Source: Mesaphorura yosii (lineage: Eukaryota; Arthropoda; Collembola; Poduromorpha; Tullbergiidae). From it: a DNA stretch of 50,688 nt. Each line of letters opens with the position of its first letter. Position 1 is the first letter of the stretch. Made by a program: the position numbers and the translations under genes. Below the pieces are notes generated by a model that worked only from the letters and a program-made list of their open reading frames with translations, had not been told where the DNA came from and made no database searches. The stretch is from contig WIXG01000481.1 in assembly GCA_009869945.1 (NCBI GenBank), positions 1 to 50,688 of the forward strand, read 5' to 3'. Positions 32,164 to 42,681 of this stretch are shown here, one piece after another.

Positions 32164-32255
32164 ATGGATATACTCGTATTATAGATATATTCGTTAATGG
32201 ATATATTCTTATTGATTCTTTCAACTATGGCTTTATTCGTATGGATATGTTCGTG
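32164..32255 (+). repeat. AT-rich ATGGATATA tandem repeat, right part
   Basis: Continuation of the repeat at 30558-30607 (units such as ATGGATATATTC and TATGGATATGTTCG), interrupted by the transposon. It abuts the 3' end of the lectin gene and supplies its likely poly(A) signal (minus AATAAA at 32232-32237). Confidence 0.55.
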
Positions 32256-32867
32256 TTATATCGCTCTACAGATGACACCATACTTTTGTGTACAATCTTG
32301 CCCAGCAATCCGCCCAGGTGACGTTGACCCTTCTCTCATGATCATAAACGCTACACATGTGCGGATTCCAGACTGGAAAAATGGTAACGGTTGGGTAGCA
32401 GTGTCAGGATTCAAGATTGGTGTGTTAGTTGAACAATCATCATCCCAACAAAATTGGCTCCAATCTTGTACATCTCGGCCTGATGTCCAGTACACTACAT
32501 CATGCAAGGATTACAAGTAAATGTTTTCAATGCACATATTCAAATTATATGGTTCAATTGTAGGGCAATAGAAATCGACTAACATTTGCCAGGCATTAGA
32601 AGATCTTGACTTTCAGTAGTTGTCAGGGAGTCGTAATCATCTTCCAATATGGATGCAAGCTTCCGTGCAGGGGTTAACCCTTCACAATACAGTTTTGCTT
32701 CCAACCATGTGTACTAGAAGTGAGAGCATATAAAATAAAATGAATTCTAACTGAAGCATTAGATTTCATAAATTTTCACTTACATTTTGGGTTAATTGCA
32801 CAGAGAGCTGCTGTGCGTTTGATAGTGATACGATTGTGGCCGCCAGAACAGGAATTAGAAACTGCAT
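32256..32867 (-). CDS. Secreted C-type lectin-like protein
   Basis: Three exons on the minus strand: 32867-32784, 32713-32584, 32494-32256 (150 aa). Exon 1 is a signal peptide (MQFLIPVLAATIVSLSNAQQ). Exon 2 gives YTWLEAKLYCEGL and ASILEDDYDSL, the first half of a C-type lectin fold. Exon 3 gives LYWTSGRDVQDWSQFCW, then RTCVAF and CTQKYGVICRAI, the closing Cys pattern. No EPN or QPD calcium/sugar triad is visible, so sugar binding is not assured. Such small single-domain lectins are usually secreted to haemolymph or gut. The frame is maintained at both junctions. The 3' end runs straight into an AT repeat. Confidence 0.75.
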
Positions 32868-33964
32868 TTCAAACACTTCTGCGGGTGCTTGGTATGGTGG
32901 GTATAGTTGTAGGTAAATTGTGACTGTGACATACCAAACGGCTGAGGGTTGCTCCTTTTATGAGGGATGTTTCATGGATTCCTGGGATCTCTACAAGGCT
33001 TAGCTTGAGACAAGGAAATCCAACCGTTGGTTTCTGGTTATTTATTCGCACATCTTCATGTGCTTATGGAATCGCAAATGTCTGTATGTTAACGGTTGTG
33101 ATTTTACGAATTAAGGAAACCGCTCCACGATTTAGATTTGAAGTGGTACATCATAAAGCGAATCGTTTCACATTGAATGCAGTTCGCGCAACCAAGTAAT
33201 TAAATGAGCGGCTTTTTTTCAAAGTGAGACAATCTCCCACTTCACGTTCTGTCACAAAGATTGCTTGAATAATGAAAGCAAGTGTCGAAGAAGACGAAAC
33301 TTGGTAATCAAGGCATTCTGCCCCTGTGGTCGCTCATTGCAAATAAAAATGCAAGGTGCTTTTATTAAAAACTGGTGGAAGGTGGGAATTTCCTTAGATG
33401 CGTCATTCCTTAAATAATTATCATCGTTGCGCAAAACGATAATAACGATCACTTTATTCTCCCAAGCCTTTAGCGTATCAGATCTATTTCATTTAGCAGA
33501 TCGGGCACCGGAGATTTTTACTCATATTTCTTGTTTAACTTTGCAATACATGGAAATTATTACCCTGCACACGCGAAGTTGATACTCGTTTTGACAAAAC
33601 CACTTGAACATGAAAGATGGAAGATGTGCTCATGTGGTTATTTATTTCTCTAGTAATCTCCTTTATTACCCAAGCAGATAAAAGCGTACTGCTTTGAACT
33701 GCCGCATGGGATTAAGGATTCAGAGTGCGGAATCATTTCCCATTAAATTATGTATCGGTGGCTCTGTTTAGATAAAAAATTGGCTTAATTTTACAAGGCT
33801 AGTTTTATTTCGGCAGAGATCGCAAACTCATAAAACTTTTATTTCCATGTAATCAATCAGATTAATCACACTTACTATTTCATGTCATGTCATTTGTTGT
33901 TTTATGAAAGACTATACTACACGCTTACCCCGACACTGCAGGAAATAAAGGATCCTCCGTCGGG
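32868..33964. other. Intergenic, AT-rich
   Basis: No gene recognised. Likely minus-strand poly(A) signals of the chitin-binding gene lie at 33804-33809 and 33838-33843. Confidence 0.4.
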
Positions 33965-34728
33965 TCACGTAAACATCCGGTGTTTGGGGGGGCAAGCCGG
34001 GTCTGTAATCGGGTCGCATGGGCACCCAGGGTCTCCTGGGTTACAAGGCAATGGAGGGCAGGCCGGGTCTGTAACCGGGTCGCATGGGCATCCAGGGTCT
34101 CCTGGGTTACAAGGCAATGGAGGGCAGGCCGGGTCTGTAACTGGGTCACAAGCGTCCGGGAAGCATGACGGGTCCGTCGTTGCGTCGCAGGTGGTGCTGG
34201 GATCAGGTGCTACGGTGGTGATGTCGGTTGGGAAATTAGGAGACGGCGAAGTGGTGGTTGGTAGGGTTGGTGTTAATGTTGTCCCACCTGAAAAATACAG
34301 TAAGAAATACGGATTAAAAATGGGCCCTACACATTTGCACTGTACATAACACAACATGAGTTTTCCCCTTCCTCACCTGGATTCGCACATGCTTGCAACG
34401 GTTCATCGAATTCCTGTGGTGGTGTACAAGTAAACCTATACATTAACCAAAGACCATGTGCGCTACTCCATTGACAATAATAGTATTGGAAACAGTGGAC
34501 AGCACTTTTGAAAAAACGACCAGTCTGGTTCGCAACCTTACAACTATCAAATCGATCTTCGGGTCGTGTTGGTAAGCTTGTGCAATTCTGGCCTCCAACT
34601 TGCCTGCCATGCCTGACTATGCTCGATGAAGGGTCGCCTTGCAGCACAAAGGAAGACGAATTGGTGTAAAATGTAGCAAATATGAATAGAAATTTGAATA
34701 AATGACTAGCGCAGAGTAGGGAATGCAT
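33965..34728 (-). CDS. Secreted chitin-binding (peritrophin-A type) protein with Cys-Pro repeats
   Basis: Two exons on the minus strand: 34728-34377 and 34287-33965, phase 1 (224 aa). The N-terminal signal segment includes LFKFLFIFATFYTNSSSF. One chitin-binding type-2 (CBM14) domain follows, with Cys, aromatic and Cys spacing: RFDSCKVANQTGRFFKS, CFQYYYCQWS, FTCTPPQEFDE, CANPG. The second exon encodes a Thr/Pro-rich linker and then a repeated block, CDPVTDPACPPLPCNPGDPG with CP behind it, twice almost identical plus a partial third. Peritrophin domains bind chitin in cuticle or gut lining. The repeat is probably a disulfide-braced extended stalk (inference). The ending KHRMFT is unusual, and a further exon cannot be excluded. 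Confidence 0.78.
33991..34150. repeat. 66-bp coding tandem repeat
   Basis: Units start at 33991, 34057 and 34123 (the third partial) with only a few differences. They encode the Cys-Pro-Asp blocks of the chitin-binding protein on the minus strand. Confidence 0.9.
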
Positions 34729-35540
34729 GATTTCGAATCTGAAATGAGAAAGTGAGTATTTATATACTGAATAATTTTGTAACGTGCCTACGGTTCAGTT
34801 TCTGTCAATTTAACCTCAATTAATGACTGAACCAGGTCAGGCGACTATTTACTTAACACAATTTGAATTAAATGATTCATTCAGGTAATCAACCAGTGAT
34901 AGCTTGTCAAGCATACTTCAGTCTATGTGCTACGTTATCATACTCTTAATTCGCACATAATTGTCTGTCTCGATTGTTCTCGAAAACGATAAGAGATGTC
35001 GAATTCCGGACTTCACTACAAGACCCTCCGAAGCAAGAATACGCAATACAAATTTTTTTGGCAAAATTTGACTCTTTTTATGCAAATTTTTTTCCCCAAA
35101 ATTTTGATGTTTTTGTGCGTTTAGAAAAAAATTTGTTTTTTTATTGGAAATTACTTTTTTTGCAAAATATTGATTCGATGCGTACGGCCGAACGCTTGCT
35201 CTTGAATTCGGGTGCTCTGAAGCAGAAATGTAAGGCAGACATGAAGTCCGCCAAATTGCTCAATATTAAGAGTTTTGATATCCGTACGTTGGCCGGCCAG
35301 ATTCGTCGCCACTATTATGTCACCTGTGCGAGAGAATTGGAGTTAAGATGCGATCCCAAGATCGAAATTAGATAAGATTTTATAGGTTCTAGACTGTCGA
35401 AACTTTCAGTTCCCAAAATTTTATGACTTAAAACTCTCAAAATCTCCAAAAAATTGATGCTCAAGACTCATGGAAATTTCGAGATTAGAAGTATAATATT
35501 GAGAATCCCATAGTTATGGATAACTAGTGTTAGTGCGATT
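34729..35540. other. Intergenic, AT-rich
   Basis: Nothing recognised. The plus-strand open frame at 34974-35375 is Phe/Lys-rich from T-runs and looks like chance. Confidence 0.4.
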
Positions 35541-35880
35541 TCAATCACCTGTGTGCATTCGCTCGATTCTTTCCTCCAACTGCTCCTTCTCATCATTCTT
35601 GGCATATAATTTGACTTTGCATTTGAAACTCATAAGCAAAGAACTTAAAATCTGAGCCGTTTTGATCGTTTCGCGAATTATGAGGACCCTTCGTCCTTTC
35701 TCCGCCTCAGCTCGGCAAAACAACACAGTCTCACGCTGCCATTGTTCATCGTCCGCTAACCCGACGTTTGGGAACTGAATGTACCTCTTGTAGTGGGCTT
35801 CCGGAAGTGTGAGCAGCTTCAGGTTGAAGGGGACGAATGAATTAAACTCAGCACCAGAGAAGTGCACGCGTAGACTCTGT
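35541..35880 (-). pseudogene. SecA-like helicase/translocase fragment
   Basis: The minus frame carries LLTLPEAHYKRYIQFPNVG, then DDEQWQRETVLFCRAEAEKG, then RRVLIIRETIKTAQILSSLL and KVKLYAKNDEKEQ. This resembles the start of the second helicase-type domain of SecA ('GRPVLIICETIxxA', 'KLYTRSDN'). SecA is the bacterial preprotein translocase ATPase; large SecA-like proteins are known in some invertebrate genomes. The frame is bounded by TGA upstream and ends at TGA after MHTGD, just before the expected 'IIATNLAGRGTD' motif. No flanking exons were found, so it is probably a relic or a lone exon. Assignment is moderate and based on motif memory. Confidence 0.5.
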
Positions 35881-36237
35881 CATTGTACTATTTAATTAAA
35901 GCCTGTGGCAGGTCTTGTCAGCATGTTCAAAAGTCGACTTTCCTTCATGACTTGATGAAATACAATCAAAATCAGGAATAAGTCTGACGCGCTCGGTACT
36001 TGACTTCTTTCGCATTCTTCCCGAGCGCTCGTGAAATCCGTGCGACTGTCTAATTTTTGTGTGAATACCATCATGCTCAACTCGGAGCAAAGTTATGTCA
36101 GGCTCTCGAGCAAAGTCCAAGTGTGTGCCACCTGTCCGTTTGCATGAATTCCGATCCAGCTGGTGCTCCGTCCAAGTGCTACTCGTTCTTCGTCACCCGT
36201 GCATCTCTCAATCAAGCCACTGAATTCCGGCGAGGCG
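35881..36237. other. Region between SecA relic and NAT gene
   Basis: A minus-strand stretch near 36060-36110 reads DITLLRVEHDGI, faintly like the JHBP-like gene's VTLLRVEYEQI. This is too short to call. The rest should be the 5' region of the NAT gene. Confidence 0.3.
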
Positions 36238-37407
36238 ATGGAGTTGACACGACTGCTGACCACTCAGTTCACGAAGGAGCGGGTGCACGCCTTCCTCTCG
36301 GACACACTCGACTTTCCTGACTGGGAGGTTGTTCTTGCGCAAGACAAACTGCAGTTCTTGACTCTACTTCTTCGACAGCACATGACTCACGTCTACTTCC
36401 AGGTAACCCATTCAAGCCCACCTGTGCCTGCTGCGGCTTACGCGTTGGAGTCCGCCTAACCTGCCCCACAAAACTTATCAGCTTCTCATGTTTAGAATAT
36501 ACGAATGTCGTCCGTCCCGCCCGAGTCCCGCGCCCCGCCCAGCATCGAGCAGGTGGTCGCTGTTGGGTTCGGCGGTCGCGGCGGAGTCTGCTTCGAGCTC
36601 AACTACTTCCTGCACTTGCTCCTCCTGGCGCTCGGCTTCGATGCGGGCGTGGTCGGCGGCACAATGCTGAACGGGCTGAGGGGGGCGCATGTCATGGTGC
36701 TCGTGCGCCTGAAGGACCCTGGAGAGGGTGCGGAGTCGGAGGCGTGCTACCTGCTTGACGCTGCCTCCGCCAACCCACTGGAAGTCCCAGTCCCTCTGCA
36801 CCAGCTGCCGCACAAGATGATGGCCGGGGGCTGCGTCTACGAGTTCCGGGTGCTGGAGACGCCTTCGACCGCAACGCACGGAAGGTTCCAGATTGGTGGC
36901 GCATTTCTACGACCTCCCTCAGATATTGACATTGACGGCCGGGCGGCTGGGCCAGACAGCGTCTTGCAATCGTTGCGATGCGAGTTTGACTTGTCACGAC
37001 GAAATTTCTTCGACTTCCAGGCAACAACCGAGCAGATATGCACGAATCCTGGATCCAGATTCTTGAAATGCCCCCTTTTGTTCCGCTATTTGGACCCCTA
37101 CCGATGGGGCCGTGACTTGAATGGCAATTTGTCCAGGCCAATCTTGTCCTGTGCTGAGTACGACGACTCGGACTCACTCGACTCGGCTCGGTGTGACTCG
37201 GACGACTGGGACTGGGTTCTCATTTGCGGCTTCAAATGCGTGCTGGCAAACAAGACAAGGCGAAAGGTGAGGACATACGCGACCTACGACAAGCTGCAGC
37301 CATTCATTCGGAAGTACTTTCCCAAACTGGGCAGTGAAGAAATTCGGCTCGCGATGCAGCAATTTGAGCAGGCTCAGGGCGATGAACAATCGTTTCTTAA
37401 TTTGTGA
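36238..37407 (+). CDS. Arylamine N-acetyltransferase
   Basis: Two exons: 36238-36402 and 36496-37407 (358 aa), phase 0 junction giving YFQ-NIR. Arylamine N-acetyltransferases move acetyl from acetyl-CoA to arylamines and hydrazines in the cytosol, a phase II detoxification step. The Cys-His-Asp triad is visible: GRGGVCFELN (Cys about 87), GAHVMVLV (His about 120) and YLLDAAS (Asp about 143). The N-terminal helical part (HAFLSDTLDFPDWEVVL) and the C-terminal domain (VRTYATYDKLQPFIRKYFP) fit. It is longer than the usual 280-300 aa, with an acidic Asp/Ser insert near 37160-37205. ATG 36238 is the best start, since an upstream in-frame Met lies in non-family sequence. AATAAA at 37437-37442. Confidence 0.85.
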
Positions 37408-37442
37408 TAATTTGAGAATTGTGTGAAAACTTCCCCAATAAA

Positions 37443-37852
37443 TGTAACATGAAGAGCGAGTAAGAGTATTTCAATCGCGTGACAGGATTTTCGTCAGCCT
37501 GAATGAACTCATCGACCGGCTTAGCACAACCACGCACACACGTGGCGGACAAGTGGCTGTCACCACACAACTCTGTGATGGCTGTGCCTGGCCAGATGCT
37601 CGATTTCCAGTCTGGGGAATTCCAAAAATTCCGATGGTTTAGCACTGGAGTCTATAGTATGACCATAACAGAGTTATCGTGTCATACTGCATGTCAGTCA
37701 GCGATTCCATCGGTATGTGTGCAGCTTACGCAACCAAAAGTTGGCTTGCAGGTGCCAACACTTGAACTGTTGCAGCACAAGGCACACAATTTAATTGTGC
37801 AGCAATTTCTGGTTGATTAGCTCCGCAACTTTCCACTTCGGCTTTCAGCACG
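37443..37852. other. Intergenic between NAT and P450
   Basis: A 105-codon plus frame (37503-37820) shows no family features. This short head-to-tail gap should hold the P450 promoter. Confidence 0.35.
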
Positions 37853-39420
37853 ATGCTTAGCGAAATTCTGATCGCCATCGCGGTGCTGGTTGCCTGGGCG
37901 TTCTACAGCGACTACAGGGCCCGACCCGCAGGATTTCCCAAAGGTGAGCCTTCTCTTAAATTGGAACCTGTCTTTGACCGGTCCTTGTTTGCGCAGGACC
38001 CCCGTCGATTCCTCTCGTGGGTTCGCTCCCGTTCTTTGGGAAGGACGCTGCCGCAACCTTCCAGGCCTGGAAGAAGCAGTACGGCCCCGTGTTCGGCTTC
38101 AATTTCGCCCGCTTCCAGACCGTCATGCTCAACGACCCGGAGTGGATCAAGGAGGCCTACGAACAGGACGTTTTCAGCGGTCGTCCGGCGCTTCCTCCCT
38201 TCCTCCTGATCACAGGCGGGCGGAAAGTGGGGCTGACCATTTCTGAGGGCAGAACCTCGGCGGAACAACGGCGCTTCGCCCTCCGACGGCTCCGAGAGTT
38301 CGGGTTCGGGAAGAAGTCGATGGAAGACATGATCCACGAGGACGTGGAGCGCGTTCTCGCAACGCTCAAGGCTTCCGAGGGGACGCCACTGGATACGTCG
38401 GGCATGTTCAGCGTCGCCGTGCTCAGTTCTCTTTGGCAAATCATCGCCGGCGAGAAGCCCTGCGATGAGGGTGAGGGCGGCTCCGACCAGAAGTTTAAGC
38501 AAGGGCTTGATTCTCTCCGCTCCATGCTCCAGGCCCTGACCTTCATTTCCCCCAGGACCCTCCTCTACTCGTGGCTCGCAAAATGGCTCCCGGCGAGGCT
38601 CGCGTGGCTCAACCCCTTTTCGCACGTGATCCACCCACTCCGGTCCCTCGTCGGCTCGTACATCGAGGAGCACAAGCGGACGCTCGACCCCGACAATCCG
38701 CGGGACTTTATTGACGTCTACCTTCTGGAGATGCAGGCCACGAAGGATCCAGACTCGTCGTTCTTCGGGAGAAGCGGGGAGGAGAATTTGCTGATTGCGG
38801 TTTTCAACTTGCTGGCTGCTGGCGCCGAGACGACGTCCAACACGATCAACTGGGCCATCCTCCTCCTCTCCCTCCATCCAGACGCCCTGCGCAAGGTTCA
38901 GGCGGAGCTGGACCGCGTGGTCGGGAGGGACCGAGCTCCCCGGCTGGACGACCGCCCGAATTGCCCGTACACGGAGGCCGTGGTCCACGAGGTCTTTCGT
39001 TACTCGTCCATTGTGCCCTTCGGAATCTTCCACAACACGATGGGCCCGGTCGAGTTCCATGGGCACAGGCTGCCGAAGGACACGATGGTCATGGCCAACA
39101 CGCTTGGGGTTCACTACGACCCGGGCATTTGGGGAGACCCTGAAAACTTCCGGCCCGAGCGCCACCTGGCACCATCGTCTGACGGAGACAAGCTGGCTGT
39201 GCACGACAAGCCGATCTACGCGTTCTCCGTCGGAAAGAGAGCCTGCCTGGGCGAGTCCCTCGCTAGAAACGAATTCTTCCTCTTCTTAACCGCCATCTGC
39301 CAGCGCTTTCATTTTTTCCCGGACCCCGCCACGGTAAGACCGGACCCGACCGAAACATTCACGGCTCTTTTCAGGTTTCCGAAACCCTTCAAGACAGGCT
39401 TCAAAGAGCGCCCATTGTAA
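37853..39420 (+). CDS. Cytochrome P450, CYP2 clan
   Basis: Two exons: 37853-37943 and 37997-39420, phase 1 (504 aa). P450s use NADPH and oxygen to hydroxylate or epoxidise small lipophilic substrates at the ER membrane. The N-terminal anchor MLSEILIAIAVLVAWAFYSD is followed by the proline hinge PPSIPLVGSLPFFG. The I-helix has AAGAETTSNT, the K-helix EVFR (ExxR), then FRPERH, and the haem loop FSVGKRACLG with the Cys ligand. The hinge style and I-helix point to the CYP2 clan (CYP2, CYP15, CYP18 and CYP305-like), but no family can be given by eye. Coding DNA is distinctly GC-rich. AATAAA sits at 39427-39432. Confidence 0.93.
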
Positions 39421-39432
39421 ATTCTGAATAAA

Positions 39433-40200
39433 AGCTGGCTGAGTAGATTTCATGGCAATTAAATCGTACGTCATCCAGTCCTACCAGTCCAGTTGCAAAT
39501 TCGCTTTTTCCGCACAGATTGGTGAATTGAATTAAGCTCGACAACTACTCTTCTTTATTCTGAGTTCATTTTACACAGATTTTCAATCTTATCTTAGAGA
39601 AATCAATTCATAGTGGCTCTTCTTGAGTCGAACATGTCTTGCGACTTTTCATAATTACTCATTGGAAGTTAGAACTACAACTACCAAAATATGATAAATG
39701 AAATGGCTCAGTGGATTTATGAGAAGGCTCAGAGTCCAGATCCTTTTCTCAAAAACGGCAGAGGACTCTTTTTTTATAGCATTCGTGAGCATTATGGTTC
39801 GTGCCGTGCTAAAAATGGATCGACACATTTTTTGAACCTGCACTCGCAGTAGACTTCGACTTTAAGGACGTTGACTGTCTTTTGGGAAATTTTCATTTCC
39901 AAAAATAAATTCGCGTCTGTCCGTTCAACTTGACGCGAGGACCAAGTTGAAAAGTTGGCTGGTTGAAGAAATCCGCTGCTGGCTAAAAATAAATGAAGTG
40001 AATCGCGTCCGTCCCTACGCTTGAGCTTTTCTTTCTTTCCCCTTGACTTCATCTCTTCTCAGACTCACGGAGGTGGTCAAGGCTGCAGGTTGCAAGCTCA
40101 AGCCAACGGAAGCCAACACAATTCTTATTTTCCCCAAACAAAAACTGCAATTTTCTGCTTAAAGATCTATCCTCCTTTCTGTTCGATTTACCTTGTGAGA
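39433..40200. other. Intergenic
   Basis: No gene recognised; probable 5' UTR of the EF-hand gene from about 40020 on. Confidence 0.4.
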
Positions 40201-41297
40201 ATGAGTGGGATCGCGGCCGGGCCGCTGGCCGCCTGCATCGCCGACATCCTTGCGGGCGTGGGGATTCAGGTGGCGGTCATCACTGGAGCTTGCACTCCTC
40301 TCCTCGTCGTTCCTCCGGCGTACATTGCCTGCGCTGGCCTGGCACCCCTTGTCGGGCTCCTGGCCGAGGTACTCGCGGGTCAGCAGTGTCAGAACGCCGG
40401 GGCGAGCTCACAAAGTGGCCAGACGAGCGACAAAAGTGTAGGAGGGAGAGCAGCAGCGCCGTTCTGGCAGTTTCAGGCGTTCGACATCAATGGGGACGGA
40501 TACTGGGACTCAAACGATCTCCCGACACACGCTCCGATCCACCCAGCAATTCGGATGGTTCTCACCTCCATCATGACCTACCACGATGCACTTGACCAAG
40601 ACAGCGACGGGAGAATCTCACCAGACGGTAAGTTTGTGCCCCTAACAGGTCCCAACCCAAGGCCTCACCCCAACCTAACCCTCTCCTCCACCTGATTCAT
40701 TGTTTCGCGTACCGTTTCTGAACCGCAGAGGTGCTGGCCTTTAACGAGACGGCGAGCACGGACCACGGAGCCCTTCGTCTCATGTTTGACAAGATGGACA
40801 GGGACAAGAGCGGGACCCTCACACCGAACGAGCTGACAGAGGACGAGGCCTCGTGGGACTACTCGTGCCCGCACCACGGAGACTACGCTCTGGACGGAAT
40901 GTACGACGCGCTGCGGCACGCGGACAAAGGGCAGCGAGGGTATATCACCTACGACGGCCTCTGTGAGGTGTACGATGCGCAGCCAAAGTGCGACAACTGG
41001 CTCGGACTCTGCAGATGGAAGGTGACGAGGGTCTACCGTCCCACCAGCAATGGTCACGGCTGGGGACAGGACGGCGGCGGGGGTGCGGGGTGGGGAGGAG
41101 GCGGAAGGGCCTGGGAGCGAGGTGAGGTGGGGGCCAGCGCGGAGGCCAAGAGGAATGGGTTGAATGAGACTGTGCGAGGACTGGAGCGCGTGAGCAGAGG
41201 AGGGACTGGGTGGGGGCAGGGGGGCTGGGACCAGGAGGAGGAACCCCACGTCCGCTGTTACAGTTCGCCCCAAGTCTACTTCGACGGAAGATATTAA
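40201..41297 (+). CDS. EF-hand calcium-binding protein with hydrophobic N-terminus
   Basis: Two exons: 40201-40627 and 40729-41297, phase 1 (331 aa). The Ala/Leu/Gly-rich N-terminal 60 residues (MSGIAAGPLAACIADILAGV and on) look membrane-associated. Three good EF-hand loops follow: DINGDGYWDSND, DQDSDGRISPDE (built across the intron) and DRDKSGTLTPNE. A fourth, HADKGQRGYITYDGL, is degenerate at key positions. The C-terminal 90 residues are Gly/Trp-rich (GWGQDGGGGAGWGGGG) and then acidic. I know no named family with this layout. The ATG at 40201 was chosen because the frame upstream has no better Met. Calcium binding is likely; the cellular role is unknown. Confidence 0.75.
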
Positions 41298-41514
41298 TCT
41301 AACTTCTTAACCTTGACTCCAATGGGCCTTGTGAAAGCCTTGGCTACATTTCAATTTCGGAATCATCGTTTTCTTCTCTTTTGGAGAATTTGTTTTTGAA
41401 TTTCAATTGTTAAGTTAAAACTTTATTAAATCCTTACATCCATAAATCATGCATTAGAATTTAGAAAAGAATGTGGGCTACATCTGAGTCAGTCACAGAT
41501 GGTGGATGCAGATG
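41298..41514. other. Intergenic
   Basis: 3' region of the EF-hand gene; nothing else recognised. Confidence 0.35.
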
Positions 41515-42405
41515 TTGACAAGTGCCCAGGGGCTCGTGTTTGCGACGAGAGACCTGCCCCATTGGACCCCAACCTTCGTCTCACTCATGCGAATCTGAAC
41601 GGACGAGGAGGGACGAGTGTGACGAATGGGCAAGCGCATAAAAGACGTGTGGGCTCGGGTGGAGCGGAGCCGGCAGTGTGAGTTGGGCTACCATGGCCTC
41701 TGCTAACTGCCAGCACTTTGCTCAGGAACTGGTCCGCTTCATCACGGGCTGGTGCTCACCCTCTTCCCCAACTTCCTGAAGGGGGTTCGGGCGAGGCTGG
41801 CTTCCTGGTTCCGGGAGCCCCTCATGTATTGGGTCTGCCGGGACAGCTTCGGATGGCTCCGTCCTTACTCGCCGTCCATGCAACGTCTGTTGGGCTGGGT
41901 CTACTGCGTGGAGCCCTGGGTGGTGCAGTCTAAACCCTTCGGAGTTAACGCGCTGGAGGAGATTACCCCCTGGCTCCCCATCTCCTCCACCTCCAACTCT
42001 GACGCCCCAGAACACGGAGAGGAGACGGCGATTCTTTGTGGGAGCGCATTTCCGGTTCACGTGGGCTCCCTCATAGCCTTCGGGGTGCGTGGATGGGCAG
42101 ATAATTGGGGGCTCGTAGAGCTACTCCTGCCCTTCTTTGCCACCGTCAGAGTCGTGTACCTACTCCAGCTCCTCTTCCACAACCTACTCCAGCCTCGAGA
42201 GATTTTGTCCAGTGAAGAGATTTACGACTTTCTGACCACTTGCATGAACTCACAAATGATTCGCGACATGCAGGACTCGGCGGAGGAGTTCTTCGAGAAA
42301 ACGGAAATGCTCCTACGGGCAATGTCGAACCTGTTGCCAGATTTGCTTCAAATGCTTGGTGGAAGGGCTCACATCCTTCAGGCACCTGCCTTCAGATGCC
42401 ACTGA
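41515..42405 (+). pseudogene. Frame-broken gene with NCQHF motif (LRAT/NlpC-P60-like?)
   Basis: Protein-like sequence is spread over two plus frames. One reads GLVFATRDLPHWTPTFVSLM, then stops, then GKRIKDVWARVERSRQCELG. The next frame gives ANCQHFAQELVRFITG (near 41705). The first frame then resumes LVLTLFPNFLKGVRARLASW and stays open to TGA at 42403, with a hydrophobic stretch LVELLLPFFATVRVVYLLQL and an acidic helix SAEEFFEKTEMLLRAM. NC(E/Q)HF is the catalytic-Cys motif of LRAT-type and related papain-like folds. Two opposite frame changes about 50 bp apart, plus stops, suggest a pseudogene or assembly errors. The long open 3' frame (654 nt) argues that decay is recent. Family call is tentative. 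Confidence 0.35.
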
Positions 42406-42420
42406 TAACTGATGAGCTTT

Positions 42421-42681
42421 AACTTGTGTCATATAGAACAAATCTTGTGTATTTACGTATGATAATGTCCCAGTCGAAGGGATGGGCGATGTAGAAGATG
42501 GAGATGGGAAGGGGTGGGTCTCGATGTTGTGGGCGCATTCTGGCTCGAGACGTCGGAGTCGGAGGACCGTCTTCAACTGCAGGATTGTCTGCATTGCCTT
42601 CATGTTTTGCTACTGCTTTTGCTTTTTGTTCTGACTTGGACTTGATTTCCGCTTCCCTTGGGCCAGCGGTGACTAATGCGA
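42421..42681 (-). CDS. Possible terminal exon of an unrecognised gene
   Basis: A minus frame opens after an acceptor-like TTCCTCGCATTAG. It reads a Lys/Ala/Glu-rich stretch (REAEIKSKSEQKAKAVAKHE), then PLPISIFYIAHPFDWDIIIR and a TAA at 42421. No start Met or upstream exon could be joined and no family is recognised. It may be coding or chance. Confidence 0.25.

Noticed and set aside
33991..34150. CRISPR-like regular repeat
   Set aside because: Units are directly adjacent with no spacers, code in frame for a protein and the DNA is eukaryotic.
34974..35375. 133-codon Phe/Lys-rich frame
   Set aside because: Produced by runs of T and A; no protein family pattern.
36000..36120. Possible JHBP-like relic (DITLLRVEHDGI)
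   Set aside because: Only about 12 residues resemble the gene at 12983-13953, and the rest does not align.
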